The notes beneath the pieces are model-generated. The model did no database searches, was not told the DNA's origin, and was given only the letters and a program-made list of their open reading frames with translations. This document shows positions 11,092 to 22,935 of a stretch of 64,000 nt of DNA, in pieces (within the stretch, counting starts at the first letter, position 1; each line of letters begins with the position of its first letter). The DNA lies in the NCBI GenBank assembly GCA_003427395.1, contig BFEA01000047.1, positions 1,053,441-1,117,440 on the forward strand. Reading direction: 5' to 3'. A program made the translations under genes and the position numbers. The DNA comes from Chara braunii (lineage: Eukaryota > Streptophyta > Charophyceae > Charales > Characeae).

Positions 11092-12566
11092 CTGTGCTCC
11101 AGAAGCCACCAAAGGTCACCTCCTGGACAAAGGTGGGAAGTCTTCATAAACGAATTCAGTACTCGCTTGTTGCGCTTCAATACAATCAGCAGAAACTTCG
11201 TTAGTAGTGGAGAGCGCGAGCCAATCGCATGAATACCCTTCAGAATAGTTGGCATTGTTGACTTGATAGCTGCTGGTAAATGAGCTATTCTCGACTGCTG
11301 GGAGGCACTGGGACCAACAGCGGCTGAAGTCGTTTGCCTCCGTGCTATTCCTGCTACAGCTGCTTGTGCTCCACTGCTTATCCCAATGCTACTCCCCGAC
11401 TCTCCACTAGCATGCTGTTGAGGACTCGTTCCACTCCCAATCCCTGTCGACATCTCTCCAGCTGCCGATCGAACCCCGTGAGCATCCCCCCGGAGACCGT
11501 GATCAACCAAGACACTCTGCAGCACTTCAAGACGATGTGCGAATTTCTCAGCCTCATCCAGACATAGATCGAGATCAGCCAACATCTGGATGAACAAGCA
11601 AGGTACCCACTTCGACTCTGTTCCAGTTCCTGTTGCAGTCCGTCTCTCAGAGCGACCAGTGCTGCTTGCAGCATAGTCCCGTCGTATTCTGCCCGCAGAG
11701 CCACTGGACGTCCCCATAACGACTTCAGGAATCGTCTTAGTCATCTTGCACACCGTTCGATCAGCTCCTCTTCCCTCACCGTGAGTTGAGGGCAAAGGTG
11801 GACCATGGATTTTTTGTTCCCCCGTCTCTGATCCAAGTCCACCACCTGGTTCACCCACTGACCGCAGCAAGTTCTTCAACCATGCTGCCTCCCTTTCTTG
11901 CAACCATCCATTATCATGCCCCCTCCCATGAGCGTCATCTTCCTGAAAGACCTTCAATTGCTCTGAATTAGCTCTCCAAGGGCGATGAGACATTGACGAA
12001 CAAGACTGTGCACAGGGGCTCTGATCTGGATGCCCAATCTCTTTTGTTCCACTTTTTCCTGATGCATCTGCACAGCTGCACACCTTATCACAAATGCCAA
12101 GAACCTGTTTCTCCGCCTGTTGTTTCGCAGACAGCGTTGATTTCATTTCCTCTGTGCTATTCAGCGATGGACGATAGCCAAGGACACGCTCATCATCAAC
12201 ATTCTCGTCGACAGGTCCTGCAATCGAACGAGATACACCTGCACCACCTGGATGTATGGTCTGTGAAGACAGCCTGCTAGCTTCTTGAACCATTACAGAC
12301 GTATTGCATTCATAGCCACACGTGCCAGACTCTTTGCTTCTTCCATGCCCGGTCTCAACCTTGCCCTGGAAAAGATCACATAGCTCAAGCTTGCTGAGCC
12401 AGGCTCCACGTCCATCGGTGCAATCAAAACTCAGCTTGAAAATTGTCACGGCCAAGGTGGAAAAGCATTCCGCATCAGTCTTCTGAAGTGGGTGCTCCAT
12501 GTCTTGTGATGCACCCGACATCAAAGCCGTTATCTCACGAATGCTCCTCATCAAACTTCTTGAGAC
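11092..12566 (-). CDS. UPL5: UPL5-like, exon 5 (large central exon)
   Basis: A 1,475-nt exon open for 491 codons, by far the longest convincing reading frame in the window. The acceptor TTCTTCTTCAG|GTC is strong, and the frame starts VSRSLMRSIREITALMS in phase 0. The first 110 residues and the last 150 look folded. The C-terminal part has helices (LADLDLCLDEAEKFAHRLEV, IKSTMPTILKGIHAI, TKFLLIVLKRNKRVLNSF) and ends LWWLLEHR, matching the WLL.H..LL segment just before the HECT domain in UPL5. Between them is a Ser/Gly/Glu-rich stretch of roughly 200 residues with little predicted structure, which makes this protein longer than seed-plant UPL5 (about 870-900 residues). The donor is GCACAG|GTCAGG, phase 2. 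Confidence 0.8.
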
Positions 12567-12989
12567 CTGAAGAAGAACAAACGTGATGAAAGCTTGACAT
12601 CAGAGGATTTTTTTTTTTAACTTTTTTCAGAGATTTTTCACGTTGAAGGTCACCTTGGCTGCACAGGCAGCCCGGCCAGGCAAGGGCAAGGCAAGGTCCC
12701 TGCCTTGAAAAAAACAAAAAAAAAAAAAAAAAAAACCCTGAAAAGAGAACTATGTTATGCATGTGCTGGTCGCCAGGCAGCCGGGTCCCGGGACCTCGCA
12801 CGGGGTGGCTTCCCGGGTGGCCCAGCCGGTTGGGTCACCAGGTTGGCTACCGGGCGGCCTACCGACGTGCGCTGCAGCCCAAACTCGAAAAACGGGAAAA
12901 GCATTGGGGCCAAACCAGCCCCTATTCCATGTGCTGCTTCAAATTAACCGTGCCAATGCCTTTGCGTGGTAGACTGGCGTTTGATTTCA

Positions 12990-13330
12990 AACCCCCTTTC
13001 ACGTGAAGGGATTCACGCCGCCACTGCCACTGCCATGACCCATTGCCGCTGCCATCTCCAAGAATCGCCACTGCTGCCATCTCCGAGATCTGCGGACGCT
13101 GCCATTATGACCTTTTGCCGCTGTCCATGCCCGCTTGGAGGGGACGCGAAGCAAAGACGAGAGGAGACACGCACGCACAAACACACACACACACACACAC
13201 CCTTCCTCCCCACATGACAAGCCGCTGCCATCTCCAAGGCCCACCACTGCTGCCGTCTCCAAAACCTGCTGCCTCTGCCATTGCCATGACCCCTTGTCAC
13301 TGCCCATGCCAGCTTGCAGGTGATGAGGAG
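12990..13330. repeat. GCTGCCATCTCC minisatellite with CA microsatellite
   Basis: Units such as CCACTGCTGCCATCTCC and GCCGCTGCCATCTCCAAG repeat irregularly; a CA tract lies at 13,180-13,200 and a GA tract follows at 13,349-13,371. Confidence 0.7.
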
Positions 13331-13599
13331 GGGAGGGGGGGGGGGGGGAGAGAGAGAGAGAGAGAGAGAGAGGTTCCCCCTCCCCGTCGCATCGCTCCAC
13401 CCCCCCTCTGCCCGATAGCATTGGTCTCCGCTCCCCATCGTGTGGCTCCCTCCACCACGTCATCATCTCCTCCCCTACACATTGGGTCGCTCCTGTCCCA
13501 ACCTCGCCATCTCCTCCTACCATCCCCATCGCATCGTGTTGGTCTACCATCCTCGTCACGTTGCTCCTCCCCCCACCTCGATATCTCTTCGTCCCAAAT

Positions 13600-14265
13600 A
13601 CTGCCGCTCCTTGCCCCAAGTACCTTCTTCCTCCTCCTCCTCTTCTCCTCCTCCACCATTAGCCGCCGCCTCCTCTTCTCATCCTCCACCATCAGCCTCC
13701 TCCTCTTCTCCTTCTCCACCATTAGCCTCCTCCTCTTCTCCTCCTCTTCTTCTCCACCTCCTCCAGCAGCCATAGCCGTCTAACAAAAAACATTTTCTTC
13801 TTCTTTTTCTTCTTCTTCTTCTTCTTCTTCTTCTTTTTCTAACTCCTCCTCCTCCTCCTTGTCCTCTTCTTCTCCTCCCCCTCCGTTAGCCATAGCCATC
13901 ATTTTTTTTGTTTTTTACTTCATCTTCTTCTTCATCTTCATCTTCATCTTCTTCTTCTTCCTCTTCTTCTCCTTCTTCTTCTTCTTCTTCTTCTTCCTCC
14001 TCTTCTCATCCTCCTCCGTTAGCCGTAGACATACATAGCTGTTTTTTTCTCTTCTTCTTCTTCTTCTTCACCCTCCTCTTCCTCCTTCGTTCGCTGTTGA
14101 CAGGCATAACCGTTGTGTTTTTTTTTTCCTTTAACTAAATTAACTTCTTGATGTTCTTCTTCTTCTTTTTCTTCTTCTTCTTCTCCTTCTTCTTCCTCCT
14201 CCGTTAGCCATAACTGTCCATTTATTTTGTTTTAACCTCTTCGTCTTCTTCTTCTTCTTCCCCCC
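13600..14265. repeat. (TTC)n/(TCC)n pyrimidine-rich tract
   Basis: CTT and CTC triplets dominate 650 nt, interrupted by a recurring GTTAGCCATAGCC-type sequence (about 13,883, 14,018, 14,204). The recurrence suggests a longer unit of about 150 nt with expanded triplets. Confidence 0.8.
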
Positions 14266-14929
14266 ATAGCCATAGAGAACACACCCATAGCAACATCGCT
14301 GCACACATCCCATAACTTGTTTTTCTTTTTTTTTTTCCAACTTCACCGCGGGCGACATCATGGTGGGTGGTGGTCAACGGGAAAGAGCAGGTGCAGGATG
14401 TTCATGACAAGCCTTCCTCAAGCAAGTCACTGCAGTCAGCCACGATGGCTATCAACAAGTAGGCAATGCGCTGTGGCAGTGGGTTGAATAGGGACATGGA
14501 GCAGTCCCAACAAGACGCAGGGAGTATTGGCTCAAGTGTCGCCTTCGCTCCAAGATCTTCAGGGGCTCATCAACAAAGGCAGTTGAACATTCCGTAAAAG
14601 TGCAGAAACCGTGTCCTTTCCGAACGGGGGAGACCATTGATGAGCTCATCACTCAGGGTGGCCGAGGGGGGCGAGGAGGTTGTAGAGACCGCATCAGATG
14701 CCTCGCCAGGCGTGATGAGGGAGGCGAGGAGGTTGTAGAGACTGCACCAGATGCTGACGATCTTTCGATGCGGCCTGTGCCGCCACCTATTTGAGGGCGG
14801 TCTGTTCCACGATTTGCTGCAAAGACCTCTACAACAGATGACGAAGCTGGGGGGGGGTGTGATGAGGGTGCCGGTGGAGGGGAGGCCTGTGCCAAACCTG
14901 TGGTGGCGAAGCAGTTGGACATTGTGTGG

Positions 14930-15579
14930 GCGGAGGCAATGTCACCCACGCAATGTCCAGGGCTGGAAGTGCTTTCAACTTCCTGAACTTTGAAACCACG
15001 CAGGCTCTTCACGAAGCGTACTTGGAGGTTGTCAGTGTCAAGCCCCGGGCCAAGTTGCCTACCTACAAGCACATGTGGACTTCCATGTTCAACTACCATC
15101 TTCCCTATGACTGATTGTTGGGACACAACAGGCTGCACATTCATCACAGACGGATCCACAGATTGCAAGAACCGGCGGTCATGAATTTCCTAGCGGCGGG
15201 GGAGAAAGGAGTCGTTCTGGTCACCACGGTTTACATGACAGGGACTCAGGGAGGAAGAAAAACGCAGCAGCATTTGTCAAGTTGTTGGGAGCAGGTGATG
15301 CCGGAGATCGGGCTCCATTGGGATCAACGCGATCTACATAGACAATGCTGAGGTCAACAAGACAGTCCACACACAACGCTGAGGCAGACCGACAGAAACG
15401 TTGTAAGGATACCGTGGGTGCCATGTGGAGCGCACTGCTGCAGTCTATTGTTGAAGGACCTCAACAATTTGTCTTGGGTGAAGGACACGGTGAAGACGGC
15501 GAACACAATCATGGAGTTCATCAGGAACCATCACCCGACACACGGTCCCATGATGTCCATTGACGACTTGTTGTCATTG

Positions 15580-15580
<1 letters not shown>
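14930..15580 (+). pseudogene. hAT-type transposase fragment (DUF659 region)
   Basis: Broken frames give, in order, FNFLNFETTQALHEAYLEVV with KLPTYKHMW; TGCTFITDGSTDCKNR; NFLAAGEKGVVLVTTVYMTG; INAIYIDNAEVNKTV; and PCGAHCCSLLLKDLNNLSWV then KDTVKTANTIMEFIRNHH. This is the DUF659 layout of plant hAT transposases (SDGWTD..NR..NFL, then TDNA, then PCAAHC..L.L.D). At least two frameshifts and a stop separate the pieces. The 3' part is cut off by a CT tract and an assembly gap. It lies in intron 4 of the UPL5-like gene and is antisense to it. Confidence 0.75.

Positions 15581-15581
<1 letters not shown>

Positions 15582-15661
<80 letters not shown>
15582..15661. repeat. (CT)n microsatellite running into an assembly gap
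   Basis: Eighty bases of CT directly before the N run at 15,662-15,780, so the true tract is probably longer and its collapse is the likely cause of the gap. Confidence 0.9.
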
Positions 15662-15780
15662 NNNNNNNNNNNNNNNNNNNNNNNNNNNNNNNNNNNNNNN
15701 NNNNNNNNNNNNNNNNNNNNNNNNNNNNNNNNNNNNNNNNNNNNNNNNNNNNNNNNNNNNNNNNNNNNNNNNNNNNNNNN
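15662..15780. other. Assembly gap (119 N)
   Basis: Run of undetermined bases; length may be an estimate. Confidence 0.99.
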
Positions 15781-17169
15781 GATGGGCTGGAAACTTTCCT
15801 ACTTGAAGACTACTGGCTTCACTCGCTGGCCACTGCAGCAAGGACATCCCCTCTGAAGATTCTTCGCTGCTCTCTTTTTCCTCAACACCTTCCTCAAGTG
15901 GCAATTGTTCTGCAGTTGCATGTCTACATTATAGGAGATGGTCTTTGCTTTGCCTTTTTCCAAAGACAACTGTCATGTTTGTTCGCCCTTTCCTTCTTCT
16001 TCTTACTGCCCCTATGAATGTACCTTTAACTTGACTCAATCTGGCCTCTACAGCCGGGCATGTTCCTGCAAAGGACCAGTATGTGTGCTTCGATGGCTGT
16101 GTTTCTCTTGCCATCCGTGTTCTGATTGGTAGCTACACAGCCTTGGAATACATATGGAGGACTTGGTTATCAGCCGGAACTTCCCACAGTCCTTCATTGT
16201 GTCTGGTCTATTAGCATGATCTGTCTGAACTGTGAATGCCTTTTCAGCGATGTTCTTGTCCACAAATGTGTCTTTGAGACTTTTTGAGAAGTCGTCAAGA
16301 GTCTGCGTTCCTGCCCTCACGTCGAGTTTTATACTCAAATCCTGCAGCAGACACCTTCAGTATAACCCATGCCTTAGCATCTCTACCAAGGGAGGACGTT
16401 GCCAACGACCCAACTTGGGGTGGAATCCGGACAACAGCGCAGTATGATTGAACTTCTGCTAACCAAGCAAGCAAGTTTCGTTCTTTTCACCTGTGTACAC
16501 AGTAGGCATTCTCGTTTTCACTCTCTTTCTTCGCTGGTTCCTTGCTGGGTTCAGATTTTGCCTTCTGACTCGGGACTGTACTGGCTGGAAGATATGGCCC
16601 TTCCTTCCCATCCCCATCCTGACTCAAGGACCCACCCTTGGAGCAGAACTGAGACTCTTCCGCCTTTCTTTTTTCAGAGTAGTTCCGACAATCCTTTCAC
16701 CTCTGCCAGGAGCATCGGTTTCTTCTCCACAAATTCTGGTTCTTACACCTTACCCTCAGCTTCACTTCTGTCTTCCCGTTTCGCTATGCCGCCGGCCCTG
16801 TTCTGATTTTCATGACAGGTTCTGTTTGCAATTTCTGCATACCATCCATCACTATCATTATGCTGCATAGTTTCATCACGACTCCTTTGAGATCATCGAC
16901 AGTTGAAAGGGTGAGTAGTAAAACATCCAACATCTTCTATGATCGCTTTCCTTTCTTCGTTTTCGTACGCTCCCCTACGCATCACTGCCATGCTATTATC
17001 TTCTCCTTTTTCCAGCTTCAACGTTCTCTTTTTCCATTTTCAAATCCTCAGTTCCTCTTCAAGTTGCACAATGTTTGAATCTCCTCGTTGCAAAGTATAA
17101 ACTACGATTCCTAGGTGAGCCGGTGTTTGCCTTCAAGACGGGGAAAGAGGTTAGGTAACAGCAAACAAC

Positions 17170-17417
17170 CTTTTGAAAAAGAGGAGACAGGTGATCTGCC
17201 AGCCATTCTGCCGAGACGTCAACATAGAAATCATGGTAGTAGTTTGTACTAGTTTCAAGCCAGTGCACGAGAGCACTGCAACACTCCTGATTGAGGGGAT
17301 GCTCCGGAAGTTTTGCCTCCAGTATATTGCAGATATCTATCAGTAGCGGTCCACTGCAATCCAAAAACCTCCGCACCACAATCTGATTATTGCATTCTGG
17401 ATAGTAAAATACCAGAC
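17170..17417 (-). CDS. UPL5: UPL5-like, exon 4 (helical middle region)
   Basis: The acceptor GTTGTTGCAG|GT follows a clear pyrimidine tract. Two bases complete a Cys codon left by exon 3, then the frame reads LVFYYPECNNQIVVRRFLDC, with SGPLLIDICNILEAKLPEHP downstream. Leucine-rich helices of this kind fill the region between the ubiquitin-like and HECT domains in UPL5 (the LEFCKLL..A..DPLY..CRS..G.LLE pattern). The exon ends LFQK with donor AAAAG|GTTGTT, which is weak as a donor but leaves phase 0, exactly what the next acceptor needs. Length 248 nt. Confidence 0.7.
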
Positions 17418-17832
17418 CTGCAACAACCAATGGAGTACAGAAACACAGGCACAAACATGTTCCATTTGCCACACGTCACATGTCTGAAAACTGCACTTTT
17501 CATCCATCCAGAGTGATAACAAAACATCTCCAACTTCGAGTATCAGTGGTCACACATGCATGGTTCAAATAGGAACCGGGGCAACTGGGCCTTCAATCTG
17601 TCCAGACGTATCGACACTGTCCTTGAACACATACAACACAATCAAGAAAGGGGTTTACATGCCTCTATTGTACTTCATGTTGCTTGCCATAGAGGTGAAA
17701 CTGTTTCATTGTTGAATTGTCTCAACTCAAGGGCTGTCATTGCCTGTAATAGGATTGAATTAATTTGAATATGTTTTGATTCTGGATCTACTCAGCTGGG
17801 TAGAATAGAGGCTGTTGTGGTGAGAATTCAAA

Positions 17833-17835
<3 letters not shown>

Positions 17836-17883
<48 letters not shown>
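17836..17883. repeat. (CA)n microsatellite
   Basis: About 48 nt of CA repeat. Confidence 0.9.
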
Positions 17884-17885
<2 letters not shown>

Positions 17886-18966
17886 GGTACCCTCCACGAA
17901 AACTTGACTACCAAAGTTTGCCGGTGATTCGCAAACACTCTCTCTCTCTCTGCCTTCATACCCGGGAAGCCGCACAGCATGGGCGCACGATGTCTTCTTG
18001 GATTTCACCAGTCGCCAGGAAGTTAGGCAAGGCAGCAAGTGCAACAGTTAATAGCTCCTATCATCAGACAGAAGAACGCCCATCATATCTTGTTGAAAAA
18101 AAGAAAAAGAAAAAAAAAGGAAAAAAACGGCCTTAGCAGCAGTAGGGTTCCTTTTCCACCAGCAACTCGAGAAAAACAACGAACCCATGCTCACACTTCC
18201 TTCTGTTATGGCTGAAGGAGAGCCCAGTCAGCATGGATCGCTCCTCTTTTACAGAGGATTGGCTGACATTTATGCATCTTCTTTGGTTCTCTCTGTTGTA
18301 ATGAGAACTACGTGTCTGACTCTTTCTATTTCTTGCACACATTGTTCATATGGCTCATACCTAAGCTCTTACAGGTGACTGTACTGAATAGGGTGACAGC
18401 ATAGGCTTACCCATCAGCAATGGCGGAAGGTCGCGGTTCCGAGGGTTCGGTTGTTCACTGACGGATGTGGTCAACTTGCCGTGTCAGATGAGTAATCTCT
18501 GACCTTATTACTTCACTATATGCCGGAAAGTCCTAACCTTTTTTTTTGAAGTCCTAACCTATTTATTGAATTGAATCAATTGATTGAATTCAATTCATAG
18601 GCCTGTGTCTCTCAGTCGCACTCAATGTGAATCGTAGTCCAGATCCTTGTTGGCTTAGTGAGGGCGACCGTGCAAGTCACCGAATGAATTGCCCACTTTG
18701 GCGTAGTCAAGTGGGACCTTGCAGATGTCTGCAACGAGATGGACGCGACTTATTTCAGGCATGGACCAGGCATGAAAGACACCTGGAACTCAAACCGATC
18801 TCTTCCGCACTTTTGAGAGTCATTCTCCAGTCTCTGCCCATTTGAAATCTTCGCCCAACAGTCTAGACTGGGGAGTAAGTAACCAATCAAAGGGAACTAA
18901 AATATTCCGAGCTGTAAACAACTCAAAGCAAGACCAGCATATGTGAGCGAAGTCAAAAGCAGCACT

Positions 18967-19050
18967 ATGTGAATGGCATTTGTTCAGTAGTTAGAGCACC
19001 AGTGGAAAATGTGCCTTGTGGTATAAGGTTGCAGGTTCAAATCTTTGTGC
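18967..19050 (+). mobile_element. tRNA-like head of a repeat
   Basis: TGTTCAGTAGTTAGAGCACC (A-box like) and GCAGGTTCAAATC (B box) are spaced as in a tRNA, but the stems do not close. It probably heads a retroposon whose body runs into the GGGG-rich DNA after 19,200. No A-tail is evident. Confidence 0.4.
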
Positions 19051-20655
19051 GCTCAACGTTCCACGCATCGACACGAATGGCATTGATTGCTGCATCACCG
19101 TTCGCACACCAGGTTGCTCTATGGGGAGCATCAGGATTCGGGAATTCATGGCGCACCTAGCATGGGGCGTCCTTCGAGTCATCTTCAGCATGGCATAGTG
19201 AAGCTGTGGGAGTGGGGTCCTTGGGGGGCGTCCAACTTGGGAGTCCTTCCCTGTGGGTGGAGTCGTGCCCTGGGGGGGATTTAAAGGACCTCCTCGGGGT
19301 GACTTAGAGCCTTCTGTAAGGGTGCTACCACATCCTGGGGGGTTCTCCTAATGAAACTGTTGAGGATGTTGCTGGTGCTGAGGCACTAAGTAGGGGACTA
19401 GGGATGAGGGCTCCCCAAGTAGGAACTCGGGTCGTTACCGAGTACCATGGGAGTGTGGTAGAAGAGAGGAGAACCTATGGTGAAAGAACACCTCCGCAGA
19501 CAGTTGAAAGACCTCAACTGAGGCAGGCAATAGAAGTGATTTGTGCGACCGCCCTACTCCGTACGAGGATCTGGTCTATAGAGCTAGCGCAGCACTAAGA
19601 AGCAAGGGCAAAAGATATAAGCAGGGCACTTGTAGTAGGATGGACCATCGTGACCATGCACTGCATGGACGGGGTGAGCCGCAAGTTGTAATATGGTTGA
19701 GGAGAACATTGTAATGCCAGCAGGGGACCCTCACTTGGGGGGTTGACAGGTCGTAAAAAGGACTGACCAGGACTAACAAGGTCACAAAGGTCGACTTAGG
19801 ACGCCCCTAAGACTATGATAAATGCGGTCTAGTGGGTCTAGATCCACCGTTCACATTGATTTGAAGGCCCGGAACAGAAGAAAGAAATACATATTCGATG
19901 GAAAAGCGACACATGGCGAAAATTAGCTACGCTGTTTATACGGGCGCCCAGGCACCCAACTTGTGCCCGAATACAAGCCTGGATGACCGGCCGGGAATGA
20001 ACCCTGGGCAGGTTTCTCAGCCGCCCAGAGCCAAAAAAAAATAAAACAAGAAAATCACAAAATTCCAGGAAACAAATATGCTGTGTAGAATTCAGGTGCC
20101 ATGCATTTTTAAAGTGCCACATGATACGTGCTGGCAAGATGGGAAAGATTGAACAAGGATTGGGGGGAAGCACTGCCAATTGTAAATTCAGTGCAGGTGA
20201 TGTGTGAGGCTCTGCCTTGTTGTAACTGCCTAAGCCTCTAAAAATGAACTCGTGCCATCTGATCTATGGTATCAAACAGCGGGGATTGTGTCGTGATGGC
20301 TTCTAAGATGATCAAACATCCGATCAGCACCATCTGGTGCCGTGGAGATGTAACATATACTCTTCAAAGACTTCTGAAGTCATTCAAGAGCAAAGCCCTC
20401 CTGGTTATTGCTTCCCATACTTCTCCGCTTGTAACCCCCCCGAAGTTTCTGAATTTGGGCCTCGCTCCACTACTCTCAAAATGTGCAAAAAAATAGTGAA
20501 TCTTCCACTAGAACATGGAAAGATACACCACCCATGATTTTTTGTCTTTACCAGGCCATTACCGGCCACACGTCCTCTGAGGAATTTTGGTTTGCAAGCT
20601 CAATAGGGTAGCAAATTCAGCAAAGGTAAACTGTAGTGGAGAGGGTTCCCACAAA

Positions 20656-20834
20656 TGGGCCTGGCCTAGTTGGTACACCCATGAAGTGTTGACACACAGA
20701 CCCAAGTTTTAATCCAGATGGAACCAGTTGAATACAAAGAAACCATTCTGAATTATTCGGGGCCGGTCAGTTCAAGATGGTATCTCAAGGGCGTCACCCT
20801 TAAAAATAAAATAAAAAAATAAAAATAAAAAAAA
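20656..20834 (+). mobile_element. tRNA-derived SINE, copy c (most complete)
   Basis: Head GGCCTAGTTGGTACACC (A-box like), GTTGACACACAGACCCAAG, then GGGGCCGGTCAGTTCAAGAT and CTCAAGGGCGTCACCC, and a tail of AAAATA repeats. About 180 nt. The B box is mutated (AGTTTTAATCC). Confidence 0.7.
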
Positions 20835-20984
20835 CTGAGAGGGTTCTTGGAGTCGAGGCAAAGGCTGACAGTCAATCCCCATGTGAATGGAGTAATCAAG
20901 GCTGTTCAGGGGTCCTTTGGCCAGACAGGGCAGATGCAGGAAACATCAAAGTGTAAAAAAAAGTTGAAAAACATAACATAAAAA

Positions 20985-21240
20985 TATGGGCACCTGGGCC
21001 ATGGGCCTGACACCTCAAATTCTGGAGGCGCAAAACGAACACGCGACCGCCGATCTAATTTATCAACGGCGGGCCCAGCGTTTGACGTTTCGGCCTCGTT
21101 TTCTTGCGGCGACAAGTTTCTGACTGCAAGGCTGGAGCCGTGTACTTGTGTTTTAAATCACCAGTTCCTCCCTCGGAGAACGAAAATTGCCACAACCCCG
21201 GTCCGTCCATTGGATAAGCAGTGCTACCGGACCAAAATGG
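20985..21240. mobile_element. MITE family B relative, mosaic
   Basis: Contains CCGCCGATCTAATTTATCAA as in copy B1, plus a TTTTAAATCACCAGTTCC block like the left end of copy B3. Borders are unclear and may represent two nested or joined copies. Confidence 0.35.
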
Positions 21241-22309
21241 CCGGTGGCTGAAGTCGAAAAAGAAAAGAAGTGCACTGCTGGCAGTTCTTTTTTTTGGGGG
21301 GCAGGCAGTGCAAATCCGCATCAGGAGAAGAAAGAGGCTAGGAGGTACTGGTGGTTAACTGAATGTCCTTCCCAATTATTACCAAAACTTTTCTGTTCGT
21401 GTGCTACATTCACATCAGTCGAATTCGCCTACGATACGAGTCCGCATCCACTTCAATACTTGGTTGTTACGATTCCCGTTCAGATGTCGATCATGGACCT
21501 CACGTTGCATAGTGTCTGCACATTTCTTTGGTTTCTCAACCAAGTAATCAATCGTTCTTGAATCTTGTAAATGATACTGATCACCGGGGCGTAGACGTTT
21601 GAGAGCATGCAGGCCACATGAACAGGAGCCTATCACAGAGGCAGATTATATTTTTACAGAGGGTTACTTTGTAAGTTTGTGGAAATAATATGACTGGGTG
21701 TTTGGGCTGAAACCAATGTTTTCTTCTGGACAGGTACAGATCTCTCTTTTTCATCCTTCTCCAGCTCCTTTCACGGGCCACTGTGGTGACTTGCCAAAGG
21801 CTCTGGATTTCTCCTTCCAAATCATTCCTCGTGTGGCTCCCCTTGCCCTGTTGTGGGAGTATTCTTTTGACAGGAAGAGTTGTAGGGGGCTCGCTGCACT
21901 GCTCTCGACATGCAAAAAAGAGAAAAAACATGGCGGTGTATCTTTCCATGTTCATCCCTTCGTTGTCGGGCCCTGGAATGTGAGGTCCCTGTCTTCTTGC
22001 TGCCGATCTGATCTAGCCACCTGTCGTGTGTCATCCTTGGTTGCTCTTCTATGGCCAAATTCGAGTTGGTCCCTCATGTGCCTGGGTAATCTGGTGACAA
22101 AAAAGACCAGTCGGAGTTGTGCCAATCCTTCCACCCTAAAAGTACGCCCGTTTAGCCATGCCACCTTGTCTCTCAGCTACAGTTCAGCTGTATAACTTGT
22201 AGTTGCAAAACTTGAGAAATAAGCCCCAAGGGGTTTTGTTCGGGGAAAGAGGGCGGGAGAATGGGATATGATCACACGCATGCACACCAAGGCAGGTGGA
22301 CTTGGACAG

Positions 22310-22935
22310 ATGGATGGAATAGGCTATGAAATGGATGAATGGGATATGGTATCGATGAATGGATAGAATGGGATAGACGGGATAGACGGGATAGACGGGA
22401 TAGACGAGGAGTGAAAGACTTACAAGGAGTTCCTAATCAACGTCAAAGCAGATCAAAATATGGTACCATAAAACCCAAAATTGAAAGATGATGGGATAGA
22501 TGGATGGATGGGGTGGACGGACGGGATTGATGGGCATGGAAGGGAGAACGAGCACATGAAATTGAATTGAACGGACTGAGTGGTGTGGACTCGATGGATG
22601 TACTGATTTGATTTGACTTGGATTGATGGATGGATGGACAGAGTCAGATATAGACAGGATGGATGGGCGGATGGGAGTCTTGAGAAGGGAAAAATGGGCA
22701 GGGCCAATGGATAGCACGGGCCAGACGGAATGAAATGGGGTGGAGATTGAAGGGGATGGATTGGATGGATTGGGTGGTTTGGGGGGATGGATGGATGGAT
22801 GGATGGATGAACGGATGGATGAATTTACGGACAGGTCAATCTATATATGGATCTATGGATTGGACAGGTTGGATGGATGGATAGATGGACTGAGTGGATC
22901 AGATGGATGAACTGGGCTGTTTGGATAGGAATGAA
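22310..22935. repeat. GGATGGAT-type satellite DNA
   Basis: About 600 nt of degenerate ATGG/GGAT repeats, purest at 22,785-22,815, with GGGATAGAC units at 22,370-22,405. Confidence 0.8.

Noticed and set aside
13043-13783. 246-codon and 206-codon frames on opposite strands
   Set aside because: Both are translations of minisatellite and triplet-repeat DNA rich in Ser, Pro, Arg or Gly; no start context or domain.
21952-22164. Retroelement gag-like piece on the minus strand
   Set aside because: A short stretch (VTRLPRHMRDQLEFG) is suggestive but has no zinc knuckle or neighbours to support it.
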